Part shown: piece after piece, positions 10,780 through 21,162 of the stretch | Position numbering within the stretch: position 1 is the stretch's first letter | Layout of the letters: the number at the start of each line of letters is the position of its first letter | Source of the DNA: Mikrocytos mackini | Lineage: Eukaryota > Endomyxa > Ascetosporea > Mikrocytida > Mikrocytiidae | Reading direction: 5' to 3' | Assembly (NCBI GenBank): GCA_030180075.1 | Contig: JASNJN010000250.1 | Span: 1-35,734 of the forward strand | Length of the DNA stretch: 35,734 nt | Translations under genes and position numbers: made by a program | The notes under the pieces: generated by a model | What the model was told of the DNA's origin: nothing | Seen by the model: only the letters and a program-made list of their open reading frames with translations | The model's database searches: none

Positions 10780-11697
10780 CCTTTTTTGACAGGCCAGGGC
10801 TTTGCAAGCTTTATAACACTCAAAACAAAAACGTGTATAGAATGCTTACAATACAAATGCAAGTCCAAAAGATATGGGAAGGTACATGGAAACAATTTAG
10901 AAAAGGGAAAATTCCATACAATCGCGAGTGACATCTTTGGTCCACTCTTTAGTAGAGAATATGAAACAGACTTTGAAAGAAGCAGATTTTATGTTGTGAC
11001 TTTAATTGATTTAGCAACCAGAACTGTCGATATTCTTATTACAGAAGACATAACTGGACAGAATATAGTGGAATCACTGTTGAAGGTATGGATAGAGGAA
11101 TACGGTGTCCCAAGGAAACTATTGACTGACAACGGGAAGCAGTACAAATCAAAAGCATTGAAGAAGTTCACAACAGAGCATGGGATAAAGCATACAAGAA
11201 CCTCAGTATACAACCCTTCTGGAAATTCAACAGCAGAAAGGATTAACTCCACGATAGGAACAATGTTCAGAATGCACCAAGGAAACAATGTCAAACACAT
11301 AAAGACATTAATCTTGATAAACTTAAATTATTGTAAAAACAGAGTTCTAGGACATAGTCCAAAGGAGATTACAGAAGAAACCTCACCTTTAGATCCTCTA
11401 AGAAGAAAAGTATATGTTAACTACGAGGAAGTTAAAGAAAGAGAAGAAGAAGTAAAAATTAAGGACAATGAACGGATCAATAAGAAACGCATTGACCATG
11501 TCTACAAGATCAACGACTTTGTTATGTTAGAAGTTCCCCTACAAACGAAAACGTCTAAGAAATTTAATGGATCTTATAAAGTTCTACAAATAGAAAGAAA
11601 TGGGAATAAACTGTGCCTAGAAATCGAAGATAAACAAGAATGGCATAATGTCAAGAGAATAGCCCCAATTGTAGAAGCGGGGAGGATGTCGGAATAA
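10780..11697 (+). pseudogene. LTR-retrotransposon integrase, 5'-truncated
   Basis: Open frame of about 300 codons. It begins inside the zinc-binding domain (only CIECLQYKC of the HHCC set is left). It continues with the catalytic core SDIFGP (Asp), YVVTLIDLATRTVD, LLTDNGKQYKS (Asp) and NPSGNSTAERIN (Glu), a basic linker, and a C-terminal domain ending with NDFVMLEVPL and a KFNGSYKVLQIERNG motif. The core triad is intact. Everything upstream of the zinc domain (gag, protease, RT, RNase H) is absent, so it cannot be autonomous. The purine-rich GCGGGGAGGA just before 11687 is the likely polypurine tract, followed directly by a 3' LTR. Confidence 0.85.
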
Positions 11698-11947
11698 GAA
11701 CATTCCAACGAAGTTTATGTTAATAGATTAAAAGACATGGCTGCGGTGGCTTTCTCCCAAAGAAGGAGATTTACGTACCGTTCAGCGAGTTTGAATTCAA
11801 AGGAACAATTTGGATTTAAATAAAATATATTTTTAAGATTTTATAAATTTTAAATGTTTACGAAAAAGTTCAGGACTCCAAACAGAGAGCGCCTTTCAAT
11901 GTACAACCATTATATTAAATATGGCTGGGTGCCTTATCACCCCGACA
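11687..11947 (+). repeat. 3' LTR of the 10780-11697 element
   Basis: 261 bp starting TGTCGGAATAAGAACATTCC and ending CCCCGACA, so the short inverted ends are TGTCGG/CCGACA. It sits directly after the polypurine tract. The partner LTR is missing, so neither boundary can be confirmed by comparison. Confidence 0.65.
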
Positions 11948-11950
11948 TAA

Positions 11951-12039
11951 TGACAACATCTTTTTAATAAAACTGATATAGTGTTAACTAATATTTCAGT
12001 AAAATTTAAATACTTAAAATGTTTATGTACCATATCACA
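11951..12039 (-). repeat. Possible short or truncated LTR of the minus-strand gypsy element
   Basis: On the minus strand the purine tract GAGGGCGGGG is followed by TGTGATATGGTACATAAAC, which resembles the putative LTR start TGTGGTATATTG seen in the inverted arms. The other end (TGACAAC at 11951) is a guess. Only 3 bp separate it from the preceding LTR. Confidence 0.35.
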
Positions 12040-12127
12040 CCCCGCCCTCAAAATTTTACTTCATTTTACCCTCCATACTCGGTTTAGAGGCCACTTTCCC
12101 CATCGGAGGTGTAAACTGACGATTTTT

Positions 12128-14700
12128 CTACGCCTTCCACTTCCATGGCCCCCCGAATCCTTTATTAGGGTATTTTATAGAAACCATGTCTTCTATCTTG
12201 ACCGCAATGGTTCTTCTACCCGGATACTGATCAAAGGTTTTCTTCATTAAGACCGCCTTCCGATTCACTTTCTCTATATCTATCTTCTTTCTTTCCCCCA
12301 AAGCCTTTCCTGCCGACGGATACAATAGTGCGAGCATGTCTCTCATGGGCCTGTCGAACATCGCAGTGAACGGGGCTATCTCGGTCGTTGAATGTGGTGT
12401 ACATCTATACTGGAAAACTGTCTCAGCAATCGTATCTTGCATATTCCATCCGAATCTCTTTGCCTCGGAGATCAAATTTTCTAGCACTCTGTTTAACCTT
12501 TCGACTAGGTCATTTTGCGTTGGGGAGTATAGGCCACCTTGTTATGCTCTACCCCAACCCTTTTGAAACGAACTGGCTCCGTTCTCGGACACCATTTCCT
12601 TGGGTAACCCAAACCGGCAGAAGATACTCTTCAATCTATCTATCACAATTCTGGAAGATACTCCGTTCAGGTCTATCACTTCGGGCCATTTTGAATAGTA
12701 ATCCATTCTCACTAACAAGTATTTGTGCTCACCCTAGTCTAACATCCATTTAGGTGTATGCTAATTTCTCCCGGGCCCCTTGAGTACACGGTACAGGGGT
12801 CAGTTTAGACTCATATACCCTCTTATTTCGGTCCGACGCTTTGCATTCTGGACACTTCTGTATAAACTCCTTTGTTTGGTTATACCACCTTCCCACCAAA
12901 ATAATTCCTTAATCCGGGATGTTGTCCTACTAATTCCTTGATGAAGTCTATGAGCTTCTTTAATGATTTTGCTACGATTTTCTAGTCTAGGTACAGCCCT
13001 ATTTCCTTTGAAAAAAATCAATCCCGCTGTTATTATCAACTTATCCCTCTTATCATAGTACTCTTTGTACGTTCGGATATTGGTTTCAGTCCAATCATCT
13101 TCTTTTATTATGTATGCTAACTTCCTCAACGATTTACTGTAATCCATGATGTCACTTTGCTGAGTTTCCTGGATCTCATTGATTACAAATTCCTCTATCA
13201 GCGACACTTCTTTGTGGTTCGTTCGGACTGCTGATCGCGACAACCAGTCTGCGATTTCATTTTCAGATCCTTTAATATATTGAACCTCATAGTCGAAGCT
13301 TGAAATCTTCTCCCGCCATCTTTCCACTCTAGCCACTGTTCTGCGAACTTTGTGCTGAGATAGGAGGGTTTCCAATGCTCGATGATCTGTTTGTAGAATA
13401 AAGTGTCTACCAAACAGATATTTCTTGAATTTGGTTATTGCCGCGACACAGGCCAATGCCTCTTCCTCCCCTATGGAGTAGTTTTCTTCATACTTCCTAA
13501 ATAGCGATGACCAGTACCTTACTGGTTTCATCAATCCATCGGGCTGCTCTTGCTCGAGCACTTCCCCCATTCCTTCTTCACATGCATCGCATTTTAAGAT
13601 CACCTTTTTAGTTGACTCCGTTTCGAAAGGGGCCGTAGCTTCCCTCTCTCCAATCTTGTCCTTAATCAACATAAGTGCCTCTTCTTCCCTCCTACTCCAT
13701 TCGAACTTCTTATCTTTCTTTAAGAGACGATATATGGGAGTGGCGATTGTCGATAAATTCTTTATGAAACGACAATAGTAATTGATGACACCTAGGGTTT
13801 GTCTAACTTCTTTTACACATGATGGTGTCTTCAGTCCTTTTATTAGCTCGACCTTGTCATGTGTTATTCGTAGGGTTCGGAAAATATGTGACTGAAAACG
13901 ACCGAATATGTGAATAATATGTGATTATTAGAGATTATAGAGGAAAGTCTAAAATTCGAGGATACTTGGATATGGGATACCTAAAAAATTTCCCGAATTT
14001 ATAGAGGATTTTGCGTCGAATTTCACTCAAAATATGTGACCACAAGTTTCATCACATATATTCCGAACCCTGGTTATTCGTATTTCCTCTGATGATATTT
14101 CATATCCGAACCACTTTAGCTCCTTCATCTGAACTTCAGATTTTTCTTCGTTTATTTTAATCTTGAATGTCTCAAGACGTTGCTTCACTTCTTCAATTCG
14201 AGTTCTTAACTCTGTTTCATTCCTTCCAGCAATAAGAATATCATCTAAATAAACCAGAGTACCATCTGCCCCTCTTAGGATGTCCTCCATAATACGCTGA
14301 AAAGCGCTTGGAGCTGATTTAATCCCAAAGGGCATGCACGTATATATAAGTTCCCTTATGTGTAATAATTGTTGTAAGTGGTCTGGACTCTCTGTCCAAA
14401 GGTATTTGATGATACGCGGATTCCAAGTCTAACTTCACGAACGCCTTGTTCTTTGTCCCCAGTTGGGATAAGAGATCTTCAATGTTGGGGAGCGGATACT
14501 TATCCGCTTTAATGGCCTCATTGACATTTCTAAAATCCCTACAGATGCGGATTTTCCAGTTGCCTTCTTAACCACAACTATTGGCGAGGTCCATTCTGTC
14601 TGTACCACAGAAATAAGTGTCCCTTTCTTTATTAACATTTTCAATTCCTAACAAGTTCTTTCCTCCCTTTACTTCGTATATACTTGTACCTATCTCTCTC
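12128..14700 (-). pseudogene. Ty3/gypsy pol: RT, RNase H, integrase (decayed)
   Basis: Read from 14700 down: RT finger/palm (EWTSPIVVVKKATGK, then, after a 1-nt shift near 14545, DKYPLPNIEDLLSQLG and VKLDLESAYHQIP), a frameshift near 14337, MPFGIKSAPSAFQR and the YLDD active site. A 202-bp MITE interrupts at 13871-14072. The frame then resumes in register (DKVELIKGLKTPS, INYYCRFIKNLS) into RNase H (ILKCDACEEGMGEVLEQ, GEEEALACVAAI, LQTDHRALE, GSENEIADWLSR) and the integrase zinc region (HRLHQGISRTTSRIKELFWW). From 12800 down, frames break; the integrase C-terminal part (AFTAMFDRP-like, then VSIKYPNKGFGGPW) is at 12487-12128. No gag or protease is visible; a MITE at 14706 may cut the 5' side. 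Confidence 0.85.
13871..14072. mobile_element. hAT-type MITE, TAGGGTTCGG family (202 bp)
   Basis: Exact 8-bp target duplication GTTATTCG (13863-13870 and 14073-14080). Ends are TAGGGTTCGGAAAATATGTGA and, reverse-complemented, CAGGGTTCGGAATATATGTGA, 19 of 21 equal and fitting the hAT YARNG start. Insertion is inside the reverse transcriptase; its right end adds about a dozen foreign codons and a stop to the RT frame. Confidence 0.95.
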
Positions 14701-14705
14701 ATCAT

Positions 14706-15175
14706 TAGGGCTCCCAGAAATTGCTTTTATATTTATATAGGAAATTGCCCTAAAAACATGGATTCTTTGCGCCAAATTGCCTCTAAAACGACGAAAACCT
14801 AGCTATTTTATTATTAAATTGGACAATTCCTTCCAAAAATAAACTGAAATGATAAAATAATTCTGTTTATATATTAATAACGATATTAAATAACTATTAA
14901 TGATAAATATGGCAAATTTAATTTTTTATTTTCCGTCAAAAATTTTTATTTGAATTTTGCCAGATTAACAACTCAAATAATTCCATTTATTACGCCAAAC
15001 TGCTCTTATTTTAGTCAATTTGCCTAAAAATTGCCCAAAATTGCTTTATTGCCTTTTATTGCTTTTAAATATCGCTGCTAGAGGCTCTACAAGACCTGAA
15101 AATCGTTCTAGAGCGTTAAAACAACGTAATAATAAACATATGTGATTTTGAAAAAATTGCTTTTTGGGAGCCCTA
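14706..15175. mobile_element. MITE, TAGGGCTCCC family (470 bp), copy 1
   Basis: Ends TAGGGCTCCCAGAAATTGC and TTTTTGGGAGCCCTA, inverted. The body is homologous to 18283-18748 throughout (shared TTAATAACGATAT, AATAACTATTAA, GAGGCTCTACAAGACCTG-type blocks). The flanks CTCATCAT and GTGATGAT do not form a convincing duplication. The TIR start is hAT-like. Confidence 0.8.
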
Positions 15176-15365
15176 GTGATGATACAGGGGAACTTCCTAA
15201 ACTTGAATGGACTGGAGATTAATCACGGCCGTTTTTCTTTGTTTGTTTTTTTAGAACAATTATTTTAACAAAGGGTTAGAACAGCAAGAAATATTTTATG
15301 GAGACTTTGTGATTGATTTAGAAAAATTTAAATGCCAACTCTTGGCGTTGCAATGAAAAAAGCGC
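15176..15365. other. Short spacer, no feature seen
   Basis: AT-rich with a T-rich run near 15235-15255. It may include the upstream part of the gypsy element at 12128-14700, but I cannot show it. Confidence 0.4.
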
Positions 15366-15373
15366 ATAAGGAA

Positions 15374-15737
15374 TAGACATTTAAAATTTTATCGATATTA
15401 AAAAAAATCGATAAATCGATAAATTTTTTCGATATGATAAACATGATTTTTCGATAAATTCTGCTTTTTACGTGGGAGGCATTTAAAAGCTAAATTTATA
15501 TAAATTTCGACATTTCGATGCAAAATATTAAAAATTTCGTTCATAACACTAAAATCTTATCACAATACCCCAGTTTATTGCAGATTAGCTGAATTATGCC
15601 CTTGATAATCAATTACAACAAAATATATTTTGAAATAATAGTAAAACTCGCATATTGATTTTCGATATATCGAATTATCGAAAATCCACTATTATTTCGA
15701 TAATCGATAATATCGAGATCGATAATTTAAATGTCTA
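15374..15737. mobile_element. hAT-type MITE rich in ATCGAT (364 bp)
   Basis: Exact 8-bp target duplication ATAAGGAA (15366-15373, 15738-15745). Ends TAGACATTTAAAATTTTATC and, reverse-complemented, TAGACATTTAAATTATCGAT. Both subterminal regions carry many ATCGAT/TCGATA units. Non-coding. Confidence 0.92.
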
Positions 15738-15754
15738 ATAAGGAATAAAGATTT

Positions 15755-16020
15755 ATGGAACAACATTTAAAATTCTATATTTTCACAGACTTCCAATCAA
15801 TGTTTTACAAAGAAAATATAGCTGATATTAACTCCATTGCTAAATTTTGGTTTTTACAACAGAGGAATACGGATACAATAGGATTAGATGAATTGAACCT
15901 AGCAATTTGCCGGTGTCTTTAACTAGAAGGGTTTGCCAGATGTGTACATCAAATACCCAAGAAACCATCCATAGAACACATGGTACATTAACAACAACTT
16001 ATGACAACTATATAGTTAAC
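15755..16020 (+). pseudogene. Possible LINE C-terminal zinc-knuckle remnant
   Basis: One frame opens at an ATG near 15755 (TDFQSMFYKENIADINSIAK) and ends after about 55 codons. A neighbouring frame then gives RRVCQMCTSNTQETIHR. The C-x2-C-x7-H arrangement before ET-x-H recalls the knuckle that precedes the endonuclease in R2/R4-type LINE proteins (compare DMCRRCLKQKETIAH in the element at 34396-35734). The fragment is then cut by the element at 16058. Confidence 0.35.
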
Positions 16021-16057
16021 AATCAGGCAACCGATGATCGTGGTCATATATCATCAG

Positions 16058-17019
16058 TAGGAATCGGATTATATATGACTTTTTTGTCGAAATTAAATAC
16101 AGTGGCCCCTCATTAAAAGCACACTTTATAAGATCACACCTCTTTAATGACATCAAAAAACAGGGGGTCGGCCACTATAATTTCCATAAATGTGATATTA
16201 AAAAGTTTGCCAAAAACCCGAATCTGAAAATGGGCCAAATGTCAACACATATGTTATGTACCCCAAAAAAGTTATGATATAACAAAAGTATATCCAAAAT
16301 GCTGATCTTTTCTTGGATTCTGCTGTATGTAGTCGTTAGACGGATTTAAGCCACCCTTCAAATTTCATCTGGTTAATATCACATAAATTTGAAAAATTAC
16401 CAAAATGTGCTTTTAACCAGGGATGACTGTATATCAATATATGACTTTTTTGATGTTCGATATATGGTTTTCTATTATTATCCACTTAAGTAATTTTGAT
16501 TCTAAATGGGTTGCCAAAACACTATTTTGGCACTATTGGGACTTTATTTATATAAATCTATTGCTTAAAGGTATTAGATTTGATTTTATATCATGTTTTG
16601 TGATGGAATGCCGAAAACCAGAATTTTAAAATTCGAAAAAAAAGCATTTTCAAATTCTAATAAATGCATATTTCAACGAAATAAATCATTTATAATATAT
16701 TGGGTGGTCTAATACAACATAATTTTCAAAAATTTTATTGATTTTGAATTTTTCCAAACAAGGCTCCCGAAAATTCGTTTTACACTCCAAAAGTTATCTA
16801 ATTCCGCTAATAATGATACCTATGTATATAAATACACATGGCCAATCTAAAACAGGCTTAAATAAGTAAAATTTACGATTTTTAAATTTGAGGGCTGTCT
16901 GAAATGTAGTTTGGTATATGGAAATATATGACTTTTTTCACATATATATGACTTAAAATTTGTAGTTAAATATGTAATTTTATATGAAAATATATGATTC
17001 ATATATAATCCGACCCCCA
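16058..17019. mobile_element. hAT-type element (962 bp) with nested insert
   Basis: Exact 8-bp target duplication ATCATCAG (16050-16057, 17020-17027). Ends TAGGAATCGGATTATATATG and, reverse-complemented, TGGGGGTCGGATTATATATG. Repeated ATATATGACTTTTTT blocks occur inside near both ends. A 330-bp mariner-type insert sits at 16100-16429, so the original length was about 630 bp. No transposase frame. Confidence 0.92.
16100..16429. mobile_element. Pogo/Tigger-like Tc1-mariner MITE (330 bp), nested
   Basis: Flanked by TA on both sides (16098-16099, 16430-16431). Ends CAGTGGCCCCTCATTAAAAG and, reverse-complemented, CAGTCATCCCTGGTTAAAAG share CAGT, the CCCC-type block and TTAAAAGCACA. TA target plus CAGT termini is the pattern of pogo/Tigger elements. 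Non-coding. Confidence 0.85.
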
Positions 17020-17148
17020 ATCATCAGAACACGGGATTTATTTGGAAATTTAATAAACATTTACTTGTTTACTATATAAGAAGAAGAGAAATTTAATGAG
17101 GCTATGATTATATGCAATGAAACAACTCACAAGCGAAATAACAGAAAT

Positions 17149-17480
17149 ATGGACGACACTGATTCCGATATTAATTTTATGAACAGCTACTTCGAAAACA
17201 TAGACGAACATCAGCCACAACTGCACGGAAGCTGTTTAAAATCAGAGACCGTTGAATTCGTGAAATAAAAAGGAGCTTTAGCAATAATACTGGGGTTTGG
17301 CAGGTATTTCCACGGACTTTAAAAATCAATATACTTGCTTTTGGTAAGATTAATACATGATGTTTTCAAACAGCGAGATAGAATGTTTCTTCAGCAGAAC
17401 AAAGATTCCGACAAATTGGCACAGAAATAGTACATCTGTGGATATACGAAGAAGGCGATTAATCTTAAATAAAAATTTAA
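17149..17480 (+). pseudogene. Possible N-terminal part of a Merlin-type transposase
   Basis: An ATG at 17149 opens a 39-codon frame (MDDTDSDINFMNSYFENIDE ... KSETVEFVK) ending in TAA. The same frame continues KGALAI, and a nearby frame gives ECFFSRTKIPTNWHR. An E-x3-EF-x3-KG motif followed downstream by an FF-x-RTKIP segment resembles the N-terminal zinc region of IS1595/Merlin transposases, and a convincing C-terminal part lies downstream at 17941-19228. Weak alone. Confidence 0.33.
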
Positions 17481-17599
17481 CTGGTAAGTGATTGTCATTT
17501 AAAACGAACATATGTCATTTTTTTTATATAAACAAATTCACATAGATAAATATTTATGAAGTTGTTACTTCCAACCATGTGATATAGTTCCTTCTTTGG

Positions 17600-17705
17600 A
17601 GAAAGGATCCCTCCTAGCACTCTTACACTCTCTTTTCTCTCCCATTTATCTCTTCTCTCCTCTTCTTTTTTCCTTCTCTCTCTCTTTTTTTTTCATTCTT
17701 TCACA
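17600..17705. repeat. Polypyrimidine tract
   Basis: About 100 bp almost entirely C and T on the plus strand (CTCTTTTCTCTCCC-type runs, then T-rich). It follows TGTGATATAGTTCC at 17579, which resembles putative LTR starts elsewhere in the window, but no LTR end or target duplication was found. The next 330 bp to 18038 are unusually GC-rich for the region and include a GAGGTGGCTCCACCTC hairpin near 17765. Confidence 0.6.
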
Positions 17706-18038
17706 CAGGACTTACGCCACCTATAAGTTTTGTCAAAGACAATTTTAGTATGCTTCCTAAACCGGAGGTGGCTCCACCTCAGAAGGATCGGCTCTTTAAG
17801 GGTGTGTATGGGCAAGTAGCCCTGCACCCGTCTTTAAGTGTGCGTGACACTAAGGTTGGCTGCCTAAGACTCTCTTTGGATCCTTTCTCTTTTGTCACTC
17901 AAAGCTCTTATTTGCGGGCTGCAGGGGTGAGGTTAAAGGCTTTACCTATGTTGTGGACGTAGCGGTTGACTGCGGGGAAATTCTTCTTCCCTACTCTGCT
18001 TCTCCTCTGGAGGAATGCTTCTAAGGGTCCCTTATAGG

Positions 18039-18994
18039 CAGAGACCGGGGGAAAAGTTCAATGAACTTTTTTAGAAATTTGTTAATATTCATTTATAATC
18101 ATGGTCTGATGTTTAAATGTCCAAATATGTTTCGTATATGTATATTTAGAATCGAACTTTTTCAAATTTGGTACTTTTTGGTACTTTTTGCCATTAAACG
18201 GCGAACTTTTTGTTTTTAAATTTTAGATTTTATGAATTCCGAACAAACTTACATAAATTGGCCTAGGGAAATAGATGGTGGCTAGGGCTCCCAGACATAA
18301 TTTTTATATTTTATGCGTATTGCTCTTACAACATGTATTATTAACGCCAAATAACCCCCAAAACGATGAAAATTAAGCTATTTAAAAATAAATGGGAATA
18401 ATTCATTCTGAAAATGACCTTAAATGACGAATTAAGTCTGACTATGTATTAATAACGATATCAAATAACTATTAACGATACATACGATGAGTATAATTTT
18501 TGATTTTTTCGCCAAAAATATTTGATAGAATTTTACCAAGCTCATAACTCGGATAATTTCATTTATTAATTCAAACTTCTATTGTTTTGTTAGATTCACT
18601 TCAAAATCGCCCAAATTTGCCTTATTGCCCGTTATTGTTTTAAATATCGCTACCAACGGCTCTACAAGAACTGAAAATCATTCTATAACGTTTTTAAACA
18701 TGATAATAATCATGTTTAATTTTGAAAACTAGCTTTTCTGGAGCCCTAATAATGATTTATTTATTAAATTTAATTAAACCATTTTTGTGATCAAAATTTT
18801 TAACTTGCAAATATTTATTATTATTTTGAAATACTAGATTTTTTGGATTTATTATAAATTTATTAACCTGATATGTTTATACATTGCATTAGATACTATA
18901 TTTTAGAACTATTACGAACTTTTTGCAACAATCACTAGAACTTTTTTGGATCAACTATTAGTTAGTTCAAACTGAACTATTTCCCCGGTCTCTG
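18039..18994. mobile_element. hAT-type element (956 bp) inside the Merlin transposase
   Basis: Ends CAGAGACCGGGGGAAA and TTTCCCCGGTCTCTG are near-perfect inverted repeats, extended by AGTTCAATGAACT and AGTTCAAACTGAACT. Flanks CTTATAGG and ATTATAAC share TTATA, a decayed 8-bp duplication. It contains a second element at 18283-18748, so the original length was about 490 bp. No transposase. Confidence 0.85.
18283..18748. mobile_element. MITE, TAGGGCTCCC family (466 bp), copy 2
   Basis: Ends TAGGGCTCCCAGACATAA and CTTTTCTGGAGCCCTA. Same family and orientation as 14706-15175. Flanks ATGGTGGC and ATAATGAT differ only by transitions, so they may be an aged 8-bp duplication. Nested within the 18039-18994 element. 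Confidence 0.8.
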
Positions 18995-19228
18995 ATTATA
19001 ACCGATTTTTGGAGAAGCTGTAATAGACTTTATAATTTAGGGTATAGCCATCATCGTGTCAATCATAGTATTAATTTTGTCTCTCCAACCTACCCTCTTA
19101 TTCACACGAATAGGATAGAATCAACTTGGCGCACATTAAAAGCGTCGTTGCCACGTTATGGAGTAAGAAAAAATAATTATTATTTACATTTTTCGGAAAA
19201 TGTATTTAAAATGCCGCCCAAAATGTGA

Positions 19229-21154
19229 ATGGGTGAGTATATTTTTAAACCATCCAAAAATAATTTAGACAGAGATCACGATGGAACAAATAATCAAGAT
19301 AATGGAGAAAATAATTAATTAAACAAATACATCCAGAAATTACAATAAAATAACATAATTATATTACTATATTACTAAATAATTAAAATTAAACAATAAT
19401 TTTATTCTTATATTACTATTATGTTTATTATGTTCATTACACAATACTTAATTTCTTTTAATCTTCAAATATCCCTACATTAACAATTAGTATTTAATCT
19501 TCTGTGTGAATCACATATCATTTGTTGAATTCAATTCATATCCGTATTCACCCCAAAAGTCTTTGCAATTTATTTGTTCTTATAAAACTAGTCTGCAATC
19601 GATCCAAGTTTAAATTATAAAACCATAATGTTATAATGTTATAAAGTTGTAAAGTTGTGAAGCATGTAACCTACGTGTAGAATAAAGTTCGCTTTATAAT
19701 TTTCTGAGCGTTCTAGTAGCGATTGTGTTGTAGAAGACATGCAAGGCTATTGATTGGTTTTACCAATCTAGTATATTTAGTATTTATCCTCTCAAGTGTA
19801 TGAAACAAGTAGGGCGTACTCAAAGACAAATAACGCTGTAAAAGTACATTGTGCGAATACAGACCTCCAATGTATTTGGGACTTATCGTTATGTCATTCG
19901 ATGTTATTTGTAAATTCCTCGTGTAACAAAGTTCTGTCATGGATATCAGAATATGCCAGACCTTTTGATACTATTATTAATGTGCTTTTGTTAGTTCGGT
20001 GATTTAAAAGTCTTTGCAGGTCGCCCAAACATATATGAGTATCATATCATAAGTTCAAAGCTGCCTCACTATTTTAACGTTTCTAATGATATCCTAGAAA
20101 TAAAAGTGTACGAGTGTGTATGAGGAAGAGAAAGTTAGAATCCCCAACAGTCTGTTTAACGTGCGAAATGGATCTTTTGAAAATTAATTTTTAAAATAAC
20201 AATCAGTGTGTTTGTGAGTTATGTCATCGTTTCATTGGTATGAGGCATACCTTAGGCATGTATAAGATTATATGTGATCGTGAAAGCTAGATATACTATG
20301 CTCAAGTACAAAATCATGTGACAACTTATATACCTTTGTTATCCTTAAGATGACGTTATTGTAGAAAATCTACATATCTCTATAGATATTACTACTAATA
20401 CTCCTCGTAGGTTGCTTATAAACACTTAAACACAAAACTAAAATTTTATTTTTCAAAATATAAAATATTACCAAATCAAAGCGACCGACAACTCGAAACA
20501 CCACAAAAACATCCTCGCAAAACTATCTCAAAAAATTAATCATGCTTGTCCAAAACCAACCTCCGAAAATTCTTCCTCCACTTGGGCCCCTACAACCAAG
20601 ACTACCCGATTACCAATTTTGATTACATTTTACCTTTAAGCATAAAAATTTTTATAAACTATATTAAATATTTATCAGTTATTCAACTATATAATTGATA
20701 TATCTTTTATTTATTTGCATTATTATGCCATTACTCATGCTTCTACGTAAATTCTTTCTTTATGGGTTTGTTGTTTCCCCTTTGTGTTAAAATATCTGTA
20801 ATCATTTGCTCTTTCCGTGCTTCCAACTTCCTCAAGCAAACGCTTGCTAATTTATTCAACAACCCCTTTAGTTAGGTAGCCAGTTAACCTTTCCAAGGTT
20901 TCCTACTTGTATTGAACAGTCCAGTTTAAGAACGGAAGATTGTTCCGATGTGACGAAGTAATACCAAGTCGCCCAATGTCTGAGAATAGGCCCAACCCGA
21001 AGCCCGGCTACTTGTGTACTATTTCCATTGTACTGGTCTCGTTCCTGTCACGGGGTGAATACTTGCCACCCTCTTCTTCTTAAGCATAGTTTACTTCTTA
21101 TTTTCCCATAATATGGTCAATTGTAGTAACCATTGTGTTTGAATGTGTCTAAAT
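19229..21154. other. AT-rich region, at most relic coding sequence
   Basis: No gene that I can support. On the minus strand about 19640-19990 has protein-like pieces in changing frames (SKGLAYSDIHDRTLLHEE, then IHWRSVFAQCTFTALFVFEY), which may be a decayed gene. 20780-21120 is slightly more GC-rich without a recognisable product. No tRNA or repeat ends seen. Confidence 0.3.
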
Positions 21155-21162
21155 GTGTAAAC

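Larger units (their letters stand above)
17941..19228 (+). pseudogene. Merlin/IS1595 (ISXO2-like) DDE transposase, split by a hAT element
   Basis: 18995-19228 is an open frame of 77 codons. It reads ITDFWRSCNRLYNLGYSHH (second catalytic Asp in the TD-x-W motif), then VNHSINFV, then HTNRIESTWRTLK (catalytic Glu in the IE-x-TW motif) and SLPRYG. This is the diagnostic D-to-E half of the ISXO2-like domain. The upstream end (17941-18038) reads TYVVDVAVDCGEILLP and, after a TAA, GSLI. Rejoined at the hAT target site the motif becomes GS-I-x-TD-x-W, as in the family. The first Asp and the region between 17480 and 17941 are not recognised, and a C-terminal segment in another frame may continue to about 19318. 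Inactive. Confidence 0.75.

Noticed and set aside
14706-15175. 8-bp target duplication for this MITE
   Set aside because: CTCATCAT and GTGATGAT differ by three transversions; the ends were called from inverted repeats and the sister copy instead.
17750-17962. 70-codon ORF in the GC-rich block
   Set aside because: No recognisable motif, and its 3' part overlaps the Merlin frame in another register.
19713-19940. 75-codon minus-strand ORF with an ATG
   Set aside because: Protein-like pieces in another frame overlap it; no family recognised. Mentioned only as possible relic.
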